A stretch of DNA of 64,000 nucleotides from JBCDBD01 sp039184335 (GCA_039184335.1 JBCDBD010000004.1:1-64000), one strand, 5' to 3'; shown: positions 16,257 through 25,008, counted from the first letter of the stretch. The notes: generated from the letters alone by a model not told the origin. Numbers and translations are program-made.

Positions 16257-17981
16257 TCAATTCTTTTCTTCAGCCTTGATTTCCACTCCATCTTCATCAA
16301 TCTTCATTTTGAAAGAATCCCCGGCGTCTTCTAGATCGATGTCAACCCCATCTTTATTGATAATGATTTTTCCACCCCCGTCATCATCATTAAAATCTGT
16401 TAGGGGACAATCTTGGCACTTCAATTCGCCATCTTTACCCATGATCCAGATATGGTCGATGATACCACTTCGATAATAGTCCCTGTCATTTTTAGTGCTT
16501 CGCCCAATATGCCCTTTTGCCGATGGGTCAAAGGTCAAGACCTTGCCTTGAGGAATGTAAATGGTTGCCCTTACCTCTTGTTCGCGTACTTTGTTCGCTA
16601 AGGCCGTGGTCAAAAAATCATTGAGTACAATTTCGTGGCCCGATACCGTATATCCGTAATCGATTTCGCCTGAACGTGTTCGGGCCTCTTCAAATGAACT
16701 GCCCGAGGCATCTTTTCTGATTTTCAAGCGCACGATACTATCTTCAGACTTACGGATGTCGAAACGGACATCTTCAGAATAGAGTAGTGCATCCCCACTA
16801 TCATCATAGACCATTTCAAGATTATCGAAAGCAAATCGATTTTCACTATCGTAACTTTCAGTTTCGCGCATGCTGACCATGATGGTATCGGTTGCATTGC
16901 CCATGTACAATTCGTCATTGATGGTCGTAGTGCCGGTATAGGCATGTGATGCTGCTTGTTTGACCCCAAGGGCTACCAAAACACCTACAGCGACCAGCCA
17001 TAGCCCTAATAAAGAGAACTTTGCAATAGCTCCGATAGACTTCAAATTGTTCACCAATATCTTCAAGCCTAGGTAGAGCACAAAGAAGAACGGAATACCT
17101 ATGGCAAAAAAGCAGAGCAGTGATACCAACCATACCGGGGCCCCGGTAGTGTTGACAATATCATAGAAGTCGACCCCGGGAAAGTGTACGACATCGATGA
17201 TCCCGACCGTGAACAGACCGATAAAGAGTCCGATCAAGGTGGCGGCACCGATAATGATCAATAGAATACCGATGAACTTTCCAAATACCTTAAAAAGAAA
17301 CATGAAAATGTCACCAATGGTGTCAAAGAATGTCTTGGAGCTACTCTTTACTTTGCTGCCTACTTTTTCATAGTCAACGTTTTTTACCTTTTCTGCAACA
17401 TCATCAAACCCCTCTTTGACCTTGCGTTCTATATTGCTGATGTTGATAGGCTTTCCCGTCATATCGAGTTTTTGGGATGTCGTGGTCGCTTCGGGCACCA
17501 AAATCCAAAGCAGAATGTAGGCGATGAGTCCAAAACCACTGAATATGGCAAAAAGGATAAAGATCAACCGGATCCAAAGCGCGTCAAACCCCAGATAATG
17601 TTCCAAGCCTGCACAGACTCCACCAATATATTTTTGGTCAACATCACGGTACAGTTTCTTCACTGTATTTGTTGAGGTGGTGTTTTGTGTTCGGGGGCCA
17701 TCTTCAAAAATATCTTCATCAACCATATAGTCTTCGGGCTGTCCCATGACCTTGATTACCTCATCCACTTCTTTTTGGGTAATGACCTGTCTATCATGTT
17801 CCATTTTTTCATGGAAGAGTTCTGCAATTCGTGCTTCGATGTCGGCAATGATCTCATCACTGCCAGCGGTACCCGAGAAGGATCGTTTTATGGCCTCGAG
17901 GTAGCGCCTTAGTTTATTGTACGCTTCTTCATCAATGTGAAAGAAGGTGTTTGCCAAATTTATATTTACTGTCTTGTTCAT
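16257..17981 (-). CDS. PspC domain-containing membrane protein
   Basis: A 574-residue integral membrane protein. Residues 1-90 are a soluble, charged N-terminal segment. Residues of about 107-165 form the PspC domain (KKLYRDVDQKYIGGVCAGLE, IRLIFILFAIFSGFGLIAYI). Further membrane spans lie between about 225 and 350 (FIGILLIIIGAATLIGLFIG, VSLLCFFAIGIPFFFVLYLG, FSLLGLWLVAVGVLVALGV). The C-terminal 200 residues are acidic, beta-rich and probably periplasmic, ending in an acidic segment. PspC proteins sense or answer envelope stress. The gene follows a PadR-type regulator by 8 bases, so it is almost certainly regulated by it. Confidence 0.9.
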   Translation of the reverse strand: MNKTVNINLANTFFHIDEEAYNKLRRYLEAIKRSFSGTAGSDEIIADIEARIAELFHEKMEHDRQVITQKEVDEVIKVMGQPEDYMVDEDIFEDGPRTQNTTSTNTVKKLYRDVDQKYIGGVCAGLEHYLGFDALWIRLIFILFAIFSGFGLIAYILLWILVPEATTTSQKLDMTGKPINISNIERKVKEGFDDVAEKVKNVDYEKVGSKVKSSSKTFFDTIGDIFMFLFKVFGKFIGILLIIIGAATLIGLFIGLFTVGIIDVVHFPGVDFYDIVNTTGAPVWLVSLLCFFAIGIPFFFVLYLGLKILVNNLKSIGAIAKFSLLGLWLVAVGVLVALGVKQAASHAYTGTTTINDELYMGNATDTIMVSMRETESYDSENRFAFDNLEMVYDDSGDALLYSEDVRFDIRKSEDSIVRLKIRKDASGSSFEEARTRSGEIDYGYTVSGHEIVLNDFLTTALANKVREQEVRATIYIPQGKVLTFDPSAKGHIGRSTKNDRDYYRSGIIDHIWIMGKDGELKCQDCPLTDFNDDDGGGKIIINKDGVDIDLEDAGDSFKMKIDEDGVEIKAEEKN

Positions 17982-17989
17982 TTTCTGAT

Positions 17990-18319
17990 TTATTTTGTGT
18001 TGGTTACCAAGTTCACCGCATTTCTAAGTTCATCCCAGGTACCATTGAGTTCTTTAAGAAACAAATGGCCTGTTTCAGTCAGTGCATAATATTTGCGTGG
18101 TGGCCCTGAGGTGGACTCTTCCCAACGGTAGTTGAGCAGCCCTGCATTCTTGAGCCTGGTGAGCAAGGGGTAAATCGTGCCCTCGACCACGAGCATCTTA
18201 GCGTCTTTCAAGGCTCCGAGAATCTCTGAGGCATACTTGTCCTGATTTTTCAAAATAGAAAGTATGCAATATTCCAGAACCCCTTTGCGCATTTGTGCTT
18301 TTGTGTTTTCTATGTTCAT
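17990..18319 (-). CDS. PadR family transcriptional regulator
   Basis: A 109-residue PadR-type winged-helix repressor of the short subfamily. The N-terminal block MRKGVLEYCILSILKNQDKY is diagnostic, followed by VVEGTIYPLLTRLKNAGLL as the recognition region and PPRKYYALTETGHLFLKEL as the wing. It has no separate sensor domain. It starts the operon with the PspC protein, 8 bases apart, and probably auto-regulates these envelope genes. An inverted repeat about 40 bases upstream (18359-18399) may be part of its control region. Confidence 0.92.
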   Translation of the reverse strand: MNIENTKAQMRKGVLEYCILSILKNQDKYASEILGALKDAKMLVVEGTIYPLLTRLKNAGLLNYRWEESTSGPPRKYYALTETGHLFLKELNGTWDELRNAVNLVTNTK

Positions 18320-18358
18320 AACTTCATGGTTCTTTTGTAATTAACTGTTCGTTTTTTG

Positions 18359-18399
18359 TTCCCACCCAGACCCTCTTTGATGGGAAGAGGGTGTGGGAA
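18359..18399. repeat. Inverted repeat upstream of PadR gene
   Basis: Two nested complementary pairs, TTCCCAC/GTGGGAA outside and ACCCTCTT/AAGAGGGT inside, around a 7-base loop, with an asymmetric internal bulge. On the + strand it is followed by a T run; on the gene strand it lies in the presumed leader of the PadR operon. It could be a terminator, an attenuating hairpin or a protein site. Confidence 0.55.
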
Positions 18400-18455
18400 C
18401 CGGTGTTTTTGATTGATTGTTGATTGTTTTCGTTTTTTGATGATTGATTAAACTC

Positions 18456-18914
18456 CTAGTTTTTGTGTAGACTGATAACCCGGGTTACCGTCCATTTTGA
18501 TTGATGTTTCTTCCAAATGGTAATAAACCTACTTGGCTTTGATTCGGCGTTTGGCTCTTGCTTGTTATAAAATTGATGTAGGCCTATTTCTATGGCCCCA
18601 AAACCTGGAATCTCATGCACTTCCACACTATCATTCACCAGGCTTCTCGTTACCTTGCCGCAAATATTCTTTTCAATACTTGTCAACACATCAGCTTTAG
18701 AAGTGGCAAGCCCGGCCATATCATGATAGAATTCTAAATCTTCATCGATCAGTTCCGCTTGGGTACCGATGTCGCAAGTGTTATAGGCATCGAACAATTG
18801 CCTGTCCAATTTCAAAACCTGCTGGTATAATTGAGAATCTTCCGCCACTTGCCCCCTTACAGCTGATATTCCAAAGGTGACGAACAAGATGGGTATGGTT
18901 ATGGACACTCTCAT
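18456..18914 (-). CDS. Exported NTF2-like (DUF4440) protein
   Basis: A 152-residue protein with a signal peptide (residues 1-21, ending VRGQ) and an NTF2/SnoaL-type cone fold suggested by LDRQLFDAYNTCDIGTQAEL, LEFYHDMAGLATSKADVLTS and RFITIWKKHQSKWTVTRVIS. This is the DUF4440 layout, in which a beta-sheet pocket binds small ligands or acts in dimers. The function is unknown. Its start codon shares one base with the stop of the upstream DUF4870 gene (TAATG), so the two are coupled in translation. Confidence 0.8.
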   Translation of the reverse strand: MRVSITIPILFVTFGISAVRGQVAEDSQLYQQVLKLDRQLFDAYNTCDIGTQAELIDEDLEFYHDMAGLATSKADVLTSIEKNICGKVTRSLVNDSVEVHEIPGFGAIEIGLHQFYNKQEPNAESKPSRFITIWKKHQSKWTVTRVISLHKN

Positions 18915-19396
18915 TACTTGATGAATTTTATGCTTATTGGATAGCTAAATGTTTGTCCTTCATTGGTTCTGATAGTGGCCAAAATGGTGTACACGACATT
19001 AATAATGACCAAGGCAACCTGTGCTAGGCCAGCAATACCTGCAGGCCAAAACAACCTGCCGAACCTAAAATTGTCACTGCTGACATGGATATTTATGTTG
19101 TTGAGGTCGCTCAACTTGTGAAAGCCAAAAAAGTGGCCATCAAATAGGTCGGGCAAGAAGCCGATGAAGAAAGGCACACTGATCAATCCGATAATAATGG
19201 AGTACAGCAGCATGCTGATTTGAAAATTCAAGGCCTGCTTACCGTTGTGGTCTACAAACACATGATCTTTTTTATTGGCTATCCACAAGATCAATGGAAA
19301 AATAAAATTACCAAAGGGCACAAAATATTTTGAAAAGGTTGAGGCGTGTATGATCGCTGATAAATTTCGTTCGTGTTTGGTCAATGTTGTTGCCAT
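18914..19396 (-). CDS. DUF4870 domain membrane protein
   Basis: A 160-residue small membrane protein of the DUF4870 family. The N-terminal KHERNLSAIIHASTFSKYFV and the motif VFVDHNGKQALNFQISMLLY are diagnostic. Three hydrophobic segments are seen near residues 24-40, 58-82 and 118-143. Function is unknown; related proteins occur in the inner membrane of many Bacteroidota. It is the first gene of a two-gene unit with the overlapping DUF4440 gene, and a good promoter match lies 54 bases upstream. Confidence 0.87.
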   Translation of the reverse strand: MATTLTKHERNLSAIIHASTFSKYFVPFGNFIFPLILWIANKKDHVFVDHNGKQALNFQISMLLYSIIIGLISVPFFIGFLPDLFDGHFFGFHKLSDLNNINIHVSSDNFRFGRLFWPAGIAGLAQVALVIINVVYTILATIRTNEGQTFSYPISIKFIK

Positions 19397-19449
19397 TTTG
19401 ATTGCTGATTTTTCGAATCGTAAAATAGATTACCTATTAGCTTACGATG

Positions 19450-19482
19450 CAAATATATATCCAAAAGATGGTACTATGCAAA
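19450..19482 (-). promoter_or_regulatory. Bacteroidota-type promoter for DUF4870 gene
   Basis: Read on the minus strand, TATATTTG (complement of 19450-19457) matches the -7 consensus TAnnTTTG, and TTTG (complement of 19479-19482) lies 21 bases upstream as the -33 box. The -7 box ends 54 bases before the ATG. Confidence 0.65.
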
Positions 19483-19555
19483 ACAAAGTACTATAAATTA
19501 ACTTTTATTTAACATATGGAAATGGAATATATTTTACTTATTTTTAGCGAATTAA

Positions 19556-20020
19556 ATGGAAAATATGGTCGAAAGTACCAGTAAATTCAATACATTCACT
19601 TTTTTTAAGCTCCCCTCAGCATGGTGGTGCGGGGTACGGCTACACTATATGGATGATACCAAAGCGGTCACTACAGTTACCCATCGATGGGTGAATCAAA
19701 ATCCGTTCAAATCGATGTTCTGGGCCGTTCAGGGCATGGCGGCAGAGCTCAGTACCGGAGCTATGGTCATTAGCCAAATTCGTGAAAGTGGGCAAAAAAT
19801 ATCAATGTTGGTTCAGAACAACAATGCCCATTTTTCAAAAAAAGCCACCGGCAAGATTACCTTTACCTGTGAAGACGGGCACTTGATTGCAGATGCCATT
19901 CAGAACACTATTGCCACTGGTGAGGGTCAAAAGTTTTGGATGAAGTCCGTTGGTGTCAATACCGATGGGGTAGTGGTATCGACCTTTAATTTTGAGTGGA
20001 CCGTTCGGTTGAAGACCTAA
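19556..20020 (+). CDS. DUF4442 domain hotdog-fold protein
   Basis: A 154-residue protein of the DUF4442 family, which belongs to the hotdog fold of thioesterases. Blocks seen are LPSAWWCGVRLHYMDDTKA near residue 19, RWVNQNPFKSMFWAVQGMAA near 44 (the hot-dog helix) and a C-terminal strand ending FNFEWTVRLKT. Members may act on acyl-CoA or be catalytically silent; substrate is unknown. It may start three codons later at a second ATG. It precedes the AIM24-family gene by 78 bases on the same strand. Confidence 0.85.
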   Translation: MENMVESTSKFNTFTFFKLPSAWWCGVRLHYMDDTKAVTTVTHRWVNQNPFKSMFWAVQGMAAELSTGAMVISQIRESGQKISMLVQNNNAHFSKKATGKITFTCEDGHLIADAIQNTIATGEGQKFWMKSVGVNTDGVVVSTFNFEWTVRLKT

Positions 20021-20098
20021 ACCAGTTCCATATCACACATTTTGTAACAAAACCAGAAATCTGTCAACAAATACCTGTCAACAAAAAACTATCAAGAC

Positions 20099-20896
20099 AT
20101 GAACGCACACGAAATAGACTATCACATTTATGGGGAGGAAATGCAATATGTAGAAATTGAACTGGATCCCCAAGAAGCCGTAGTGGCAGAGGCCGGAAGT
20201 TTTATGATGATGGATACCGATATTAAAATGGATACCATTTTTGGGGATGGCTCAGGTCAAGATTCTGGGGTTTTGGGCAAGCTATTTTCTGCAGGAAAAC
20301 GTCTGTTAACAGGAGAGAGCCTTTTTATGACTGCCTTTTTAAACGTAGGTCAGGGTAAAAAACAAGTGAGTTTTGCCTCTCCTTATCCCGGTAAAATCGT
20401 TCCAATCGATTTATCTGAAAAAGGTGGAAAGTTCATCTGCCAGAAAGATGCTTTTCTTTGTGCGGCAAAAGGAGTTTCTGTAGGTATTGAATTCTCTAAG
20501 CGATTGGGGCGTGGATTGTTCGGGGGCGAAGGTTTTATCATGCAAAAGCTTGAGGGTGATGGCATGGCCTTTGTGCATGCGGGGGGAACCATGGCCAAAA
20601 AAGAATTGGCCCCTGGAGAGGTGCTGAAGGTCGATACCGGCTGTATCGTGGGCTTTTCAAAAGATGTGGACTACAATATCGAATTTGTTGGCGGAATCAA
20701 GAATACCATTTTCGGGGGTGAGGGCCTCTTTTTTGCCACATTGCGTGGCCCCGGTACGGTATACATTCAATCATTGCCTTTCAGCAGATTGGCTGGTCGT
20801 GTACTGGCATCCATTCCTAGAGGAGGAAAAGACAAGGGGGAAGGCAGTATTCTAGGAGGATTGGGTGATATGGTCATGGGCGACAATAGGTTCTAG
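20099..20896 (+). CDS. TIGR00266/AIM24 family protein
   Basis: A 265-residue protein of the AIM24/TIGR00266 family (beta-solenoid-like). Landmarks are VEAGSFMMMD-type sequence (VAEAGSFMMMDTDIKMDT) near residue 30, FLCAAKGVSVGIEFSKRLGR near 120, and VKNTIFGGEGLFFATLRGPG-type sequence near 205-225, followed by the typical VYIQSLPFSRLAGR. It is probably cytoplasmic. The mitochondrial relative AIM24 affects inner-membrane organisation; the bacterial function is not established. Length is typical. Confidence 0.92.
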   Translation: MNAHEIDYHIYGEEMQYVEIELDPQEAVVAEAGSFMMMDTDIKMDTIFGDGSGQDSGVLGKLFSAGKRLLTGESLFMTAFLNVGQGKKQVSFASPYPGKIVPIDLSEKGGKFICQKDAFLCAAKGVSVGIEFSKRLGRGLFGGEGFIMQKLEGDGMAFVHAGGTMAKKELAPGEVLKVDTGCIVGFSKDVDYNIEFVGGIKNTIFGGEGLFFATLRGPGTVYIQSLPFSRLAGRVLASIPRGGKDKGEGSILGGLGDMVMGDNRF

Positions 20897-20997
20897 GGCA
20901 CGATGCTAGGCTTTGAAAGTTGGTCAGTCGTTTTATAGGATAATCGATTACATCATACGGAATAGGATAGTCAGCGTGTTTTTGTTATGTTCGTTGT

Positions 20998-21651
20998 ATG
21001 GACTTTCAGTTACTGTTTGATTTTTTGCACCAACTTCAAAAAAACAACCACAAAGATTGGATGGATGTCAACCGAAAGTGGTACCATCAAGTGCGAAATG
21101 ATTTTATAGCTTGGTTGGACGAATTGGATTTGACCATGGCTGAGCTGCATGAAGGGTATTATTCCACCCCGGGTAAAAAGGGCATCAACCGTATCAACAA
21201 CAATTTGATGTTTCACCCCAACAAGCCCGTTTACAAAGACCATTTTGGTGCTGGATTGGATAAAGCACCTCATTCTGCTGATTTTTATATCCATATCGGG
21301 GTGAATGAATGTTTGCTGGCAGGTGGTTTTTGGCGGCCTGATCCGAAAACCTTGCGCAGTATTCGCGATGGTATTGACTATAATGGGGAGCAGTTGCAAG
21401 AAATTTTGGATCGGCCAACATTCAAACAACTGTTCGGCGGCCTGTACCAAGATGAAAAACTGACCAATGCACCCAAAGGATATACCAACGGCCATCCCCA
21501 TATCGATCTATTGCGGAATAAGACATATGCAGTGGTACATGAGCTTACAAAAGAAACGGTGTTGGCACCTGACTTTAACGAAAAGGTGAAACAGGTATAT
21601 ATAGAAATGCTTCCGTTTCGTCAGTATTTGAACCATGCAGCATCCGTATAA
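20998..21651 (+). CDS. DUF2461 domain-containing protein
   Basis: A 217-residue protein of the DUF2461 (TIGR02453) family of conserved unknown function. Characteristic sequence includes NNHKDWMDVNRKWYHQVRND near residue 16, KGINRINNNLMFHPNKPVYK near 61 and FYIHIGVNECLLAGGFWRPD near 95. It is probably a cytoplasmic soluble protein. It is 102 bases downstream of the AIM24 gene and 28 bases upstream of a Nudix gene, so it may share a transcript with the latter. Confidence 0.9.
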   Translation: MDFQLLFDFLHQLQKNNHKDWMDVNRKWYHQVRNDFIAWLDELDLTMAELHEGYYSTPGKKGINRINNNLMFHPNKPVYKDHFGAGLDKAPHSADFYIHIGVNECLLAGGFWRPDPKTLRSIRDGIDYNGEQLQEILDRPTFKQLFGGLYQDEKLTNAPKGYTNGHPHIDLLRNKTYAVVHELTKETVLAPDFNEKVKQVYIEMLPFRQYLNHAASV

Positions 21652-21679
21652 CTGAAAAAACCAAATCAACCAACCACCC

Positions 21680-22264
21680 ATGAAATACGGTAAGGTCAAA
21701 AACATAAAAAAAGAACTGTTATCTGATAATTGGTATTCCCTGAACCGGGTCACTTTTGAATACCAACGGGAAGACGGCCAATGGGAGACACAGGTTCGTG
21801 AGGCTTATGATCGGGGCAATGGTGCTGTAATTCTTTTGTACAACAAAAGAAAGGGAACCATCGTCTTGACCCGGCAGTTTCGCATGCCCACCTACTTGAA
21901 CGGCAATACTGATGGAATGATGATCGAGGCCTGCGCGGGAATATTGGAAAAAGGCAATGCAGAGCAGACCATTATGATGGAGGTCGAAGAGGAAACGGGG
22001 TATCGAATCACAATGGTGCAAAAGGTTTTTGAATCCTACATGTCCCCTGGATCTGTGACCGAGATACTCTATTTCTTTATTGGCCAATACGAAGATGACA
22101 TGAAGGTCAGTGACGGGGGAGGGGCTGTGGACGAAACCGAAAATATTGAGGTGCTTGAGATTTCTTTTGTGCAGGCCATTGCGATGATGGAATCTGGTGA
22201 CATCAAAGATGCCAAAACCATCATGCTGTTACAGTATGCACAATTGCACCATATCTTTACATAA
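21680..22264 (+). CDS. nudK: NudK-type Nudix hydrolase (GDP-mannose pyrophosphatase family)
   Basis: A 194-residue Nudix hydrolase that resembles E. coli NudK along its length. Shared blocks include LSDNWYSLNRVTFEYQREDG, REAYDRGNGAVILLYNKRKG, VLTRQFRMPTYLNGN and ESYMSPGSVTEILYFFIGQY. The Nudix box reads GILEKGNAEQTIMMEVEEET: the catalytic EVEEE core is present, but the usual Glu at position 7 is Asn and the usual basic residue before the core is Met. The family hydrolyses GDP-mannose and related nucleoside diphosphate sugars. It is convergent with the following carboxypeptidase gene. Confidence 0.88.
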   Translation: MKYGKVKNIKKELLSDNWYSLNRVTFEYQREDGQWETQVREAYDRGNGAVILLYNKRKGTIVLTRQFRMPTYLNGNTDGMMIEACAGILEKGNAEQTIMMEVEEETGYRITMVQKVFESYMSPGSVTEILYFFIGQYEDDMKVSDGGGAVDETENIEVLEISFVQAIAMMESGDIKDAKTIMLLQYAQLHHIFT

Positions 22265-22312
22265 CATGCTGAAAAAATGATGACTGTCCAAGCAAATTAA
22301 TTTAGGAAGCCT

Positions 22313-23584
22313 TTAGTGATTTTCATGAATTTCACGCAGCACAGTTTGTATGTTACGGCGTATACTTGATGGGTACTGCCTGAAATGATTGTTCATAAAA
22401 CTGAAAATAAGCACTTTTCCCGATCGGCACCTAAGAAAGCCACTCAGGTTGTAGTTATTCCCTAATGAACCCGATTTGGCATAGATAAAAGGGTTGGATC
22501 TGACTTTTTCGGCCGCTTTCAGAGTGGGCTGTGCATTCCATACAGGAAACAGCCCAAACAGTCTATTTTCAGGAACTTCATCATAGATATGGTGAAGTAG
22601 TTGTACCAAAGACTCAGGGGTAAACAGGTTGTATCTTGAGAGGCCAGAGCCATCGACCCATCTGGGCTGCTGTTTCAAATTCCTTAAATGATTGTTGTAC
22701 ATGAAATCTTTGGCTTTCTTGAAACTTATGGTATCCGATACCATTGAAGAAGCGACCAGCATCAATTGCTCAGCAATAAAATTATCACTTTCATGCAACA
22801 TTCTTTTGTACAATGAATCTGTTGAAACCCCATATAACACCTTTTTCGGCGATGGGTGCGGGTGGTTTGCCACTATTATTTTTTTGTCCAATACCCTTTC
22901 AAGTAAGGTGATAGTCAGTTTTGTGCTGGTAATAAATGGAATTTGAACAGTGTCTTGTGCATTTTTACCATGGTAAAATCGATTGCTGTTCGCTTCACGT
23001 CGATAAAGCTTTCTTTGGAGAACGATGTTGTGTTCGAAATGAGGGGGTTGTACCGCTATCGGATCTGAGGGAATGATGCTCACTACATTACCATATAATG
23101 GCAATGGGCTGCGCTCCGGTGAAAAATAGGTGTCGTAATCTTCCCATGCCCATCCGGGGCCATATTTTTGTTCTTGAAATTTACCAAGGTCGATGACAAT
23201 AGGGTCATGGCCATGTAAAAATCGTATGGCCGTGCTGTCTTTAAAATGGGGGTGTAACCAACTTGGATCACCCGTAGGTTCCATAAACAGGGTGTCATTG
23301 TGTACGGCATAACGTAGGGTCGGAATTTTTTTCGGCAACAGTTTCAGACCGGTATACAAGGTGGCTATTTTGACATTGCTTGCAGGGGTAAAGTATTTTT
23401 TTGCATTGTGATGAAAAAGCGTATCATTGGTCTTTGGGTCTACAACCAACAATCCGGTAAATTGATGACGATAGTTTTCTTGGACCAAGGCAACTGCAAT
23501 CGTTTTTTTTGTTCGCAATGATTGTTTTGATGCACATGCGCCTACAAGGGAACCACTAGCGCACACTAGTAGTATTTTTAGCAT
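22313..23584 (-). CDS. D-alanyl-D-alanine carboxypeptidase, PBP4/S13 type
   Basis: A serine peptidase of family S13 (PBP4/DacB), 423 residues from the chosen start. The nucleophile motif is SNVK (within FTPASNVKIATLYTG), the second motif is SDN (HESDNFIAEQLM) and the third is KSGS (IYAKSGSLGNNYNLSGFL), in the usual order. It trims or opens peptidoglycan cross-links in the periplasm. I chose the ATG at 23584 because MLKILLVCASGSLVGAC gives a lipoprotein signal with a lipobox Cys; an in-frame ATG 17 codons further upstream is possible. The insert between the first two motifs seems shorter than in E. coli PBP4. The gene is divergent from a 65-residue conserved protein. Confidence 0.9.
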   Translation of the reverse strand: MLKILLVCASGSLVGACASKQSLRTKKTIAVALVQENYRHQFTGLLVVDPKTNDTLFHHNAKKYFTPASNVKIATLYTGLKLLPKKIPTLRYAVHNDTLFMEPTGDPSWLHPHFKDSTAIRFLHGHDPIVIDLGKFQEQKYGPGWAWEDYDTYFSPERSPLPLYGNVVSIIPSDPIAVQPPHFEHNIVLQRKLYRREANSNRFYHGKNAQDTVQIPFITSTKLTITLLERVLDKKIIVANHPHPSPKKVLYGVSTDSLYKRMLHESDNFIAEQLMLVASSMVSDTISFKKAKDFMYNNHLRNLKQQPRWVDGSGLSRYNLFTPESLVQLLHHIYDEVPENRLFGLFPVWNAQPTLKAAEKVRSNPFIYAKSGSLGNNYNLSGFLRCRSGKVLIFSFMNNHFRQYPSSIRRNIQTVLREIHENH

Positions 23585-23732
23585 AAAACACTGATATAAA
23601 GAAACTTGAAATTTTATTTTCGTCGATTTTAACACTAAATTATTTAATTTTTAACTCAAAGTACTTTTCAATATAAATCTTTTCTCACTAATTTAGTAGG
23701 CAACCTATTAACCCAATAAAACATTGTGATGT

Positions 23733-23930
23733 ATGGCAAGAGCTATGTTGGAATACACTAAGACAGTATTGCAAAAAGTTAGTTTTGATGCTAAATTGTT
23801 CACTCGCGAAGTGAAAAAAGCGGTTTCCAGATTGCTGCCCAATGAAATCGAAGAATTGAGAATCTGGTTGCGTCAGTACATACTCGATAAGCCAGAGTTA
23901 AGACCTAGTTTAATTTATCTCAAAGTATAG
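23733..23930 (+). CDS. Small conserved hypothetical protein (65 aa)
   Basis: A 65-residue, mostly helical, basic protein, MARAMLEYTKTVLQKVSF followed by LFTREVKKAVSRLLPNEIEE and LRIWLRQYILDKPELRP. I recognise it as similar to short uncharacterised proteins found widely in Flavobacteriia, but no function is known to me. It has no signal peptide or membrane span. A hairpin terminator follows immediately after the stop, which supports a real single-gene unit. A second ATG four codons downstream is an alternative start. Confidence 0.78.
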   Translation: MARAMLEYTKTVLQKVSFDAKLFTREVKKAVSRLLPNEIEELRIWLRQYILDKPELRPSLIYLKV

Positions 23931-23954
23931 AAGCTGCCCATTGGGCGGCTTTTC
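23931..23954 (+). terminator. Terminator of the 65-residue protein gene
   Basis: A 9-bp stem (AAGCTGCCC/GGGCGGCTT, one G-T wobble) with a 3-base loop is followed by TTTT. It begins at the base after the stop codon and lies directly before the stop of the convergent oxyR gene. Confidence 0.8.
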
Positions 23955-23956
23955 CA

Positions 23957-24895
23957 TTACTTGCCCAAGGGGCTTATGATCTTTACATCTTGAAAGGTGA
24001 TGGCACCACGCACAATACCAGAAATCACCTCTTTGATGGCCTCTGTAATCTGTATTTTTAGCTCACTTTTGTGGTAGATAAGACTGATTTCCCTTGCCGG
24101 GGGAGGTTTTTTGAAATGTTTTAGGTTCTCTTTCTTCTTTTGGTCAAGCTCCAAGGTATTGAGGTAGGGCAAGAGTGTCATGCCCATACCTTCGTTCGAA
24201 AGGTTGATCAAGGTCTCAAAACTTCCACTTTCAATACGAAAATGTTCCCCTTCCGTGTTTTTTGAAGATTTGCAAAGATTGATGACCCCATCGCGAAAAC
24301 AATGCCCATCTTGCAATAAGAGCACATCGACAATATCAAGATCATCTGTACCGAGTTCCCTGTTGGGTGCCAATCGGTGATTTTTCGGCACATATCCCAC
24401 AAAAGGTTCATAATATAAAGGTCGTTCTTTGATAAATTCAATTTCAAGGGGCGTGGCTGCTATTGCTGCATCTAAATGGCCATCCTGTAGGTTGCGGATC
24501 AAGGTGTTGGTCGCTTGTTCTTTGATGATGAGGTTGACTTTGGGGTATTTTTTGATGAATGTGGGTAAGAACATGGGAAGCAAGGTAGGCATTACCGTCG
24601 GAATGATTCCCAAAGTGAAATCCCCTCCGATAAACCCTTTGTCTTGGTCTACAATGTCTTTGATACGCTCTGCTTCGGCCACAATGTTTTTGGCCTGCGC
24701 CACTATTTTTTTGCCTACTTCAGTAATGGAAATGGGTTTCTTGCTCCGGTCGAAAATCTGTATGTCGAGCTCATCTTCCAATTTTTGTACCTGCATGCTC
24801 AAAGTTGGCTGTGTCACAAAGCTTTTTTCTGCTGCCAAGGTGAAGTTCTGATATTCCGCTACGGCTAAGACATACTGTAATTGTGTAATCGTCAT
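23957..24895 (-). CDS. oxyR: OxyR-type LysR family regulator, peroxide sensing
   Basis: A 312-residue LysR-family regulator. The N-terminal winged helix-turn-helix spans about residues 1-60 (LQYVLAVAEYQNFTLAAEKS), followed by a linker helix and an effector domain from about residue 90. The segment LLQDGHCFRDGVINLC places cysteines at residues 199 and 208, the same spacing and numbering as the peroxide-sensing pair of E. coli OxyR (established knowledge). It therefore most likely forms a disulfide in response to hydrogen peroxide and activates antioxidant genes. No catalase or dps gene lies next to it here. The divergent start region faces the DUF2141 gene terminator. Confidence 0.93.
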   Translation of the reverse strand: MTITQLQYVLAVAEYQNFTLAAEKSFVTQPTLSMQVQKLEDELDIQIFDRSKKPISITEVGKKIVAQAKNIVAEAERIKDIVDQDKGFIGGDFTLGIIPTVMPTLLPMFLPTFIKKYPKVNLIIKEQATNTLIRNLQDGHLDAAIAATPLEIEFIKERPLYYEPFVGYVPKNHRLAPNRELGTDDLDIVDVLLLQDGHCFRDGVINLCKSSKNTEGEHFRIESGSFETLINLSNEGMGMTLLPYLNTLELDQKKKENLKHFKKPPPAREISLIYHKSELKIQITEAIKEVISGIVRGAITFQDVKIISPLGK

Positions 24896-25008
24896 TAAAC
24901 CATGGTTTAGTACGTAAATATATGAAAACCATCAGTTAACTCTATTTTTACTTCGAGATCAATTGATAAATCTTATAAAATTGATAGGTGACTCCAGACG
25001 ATATCATG

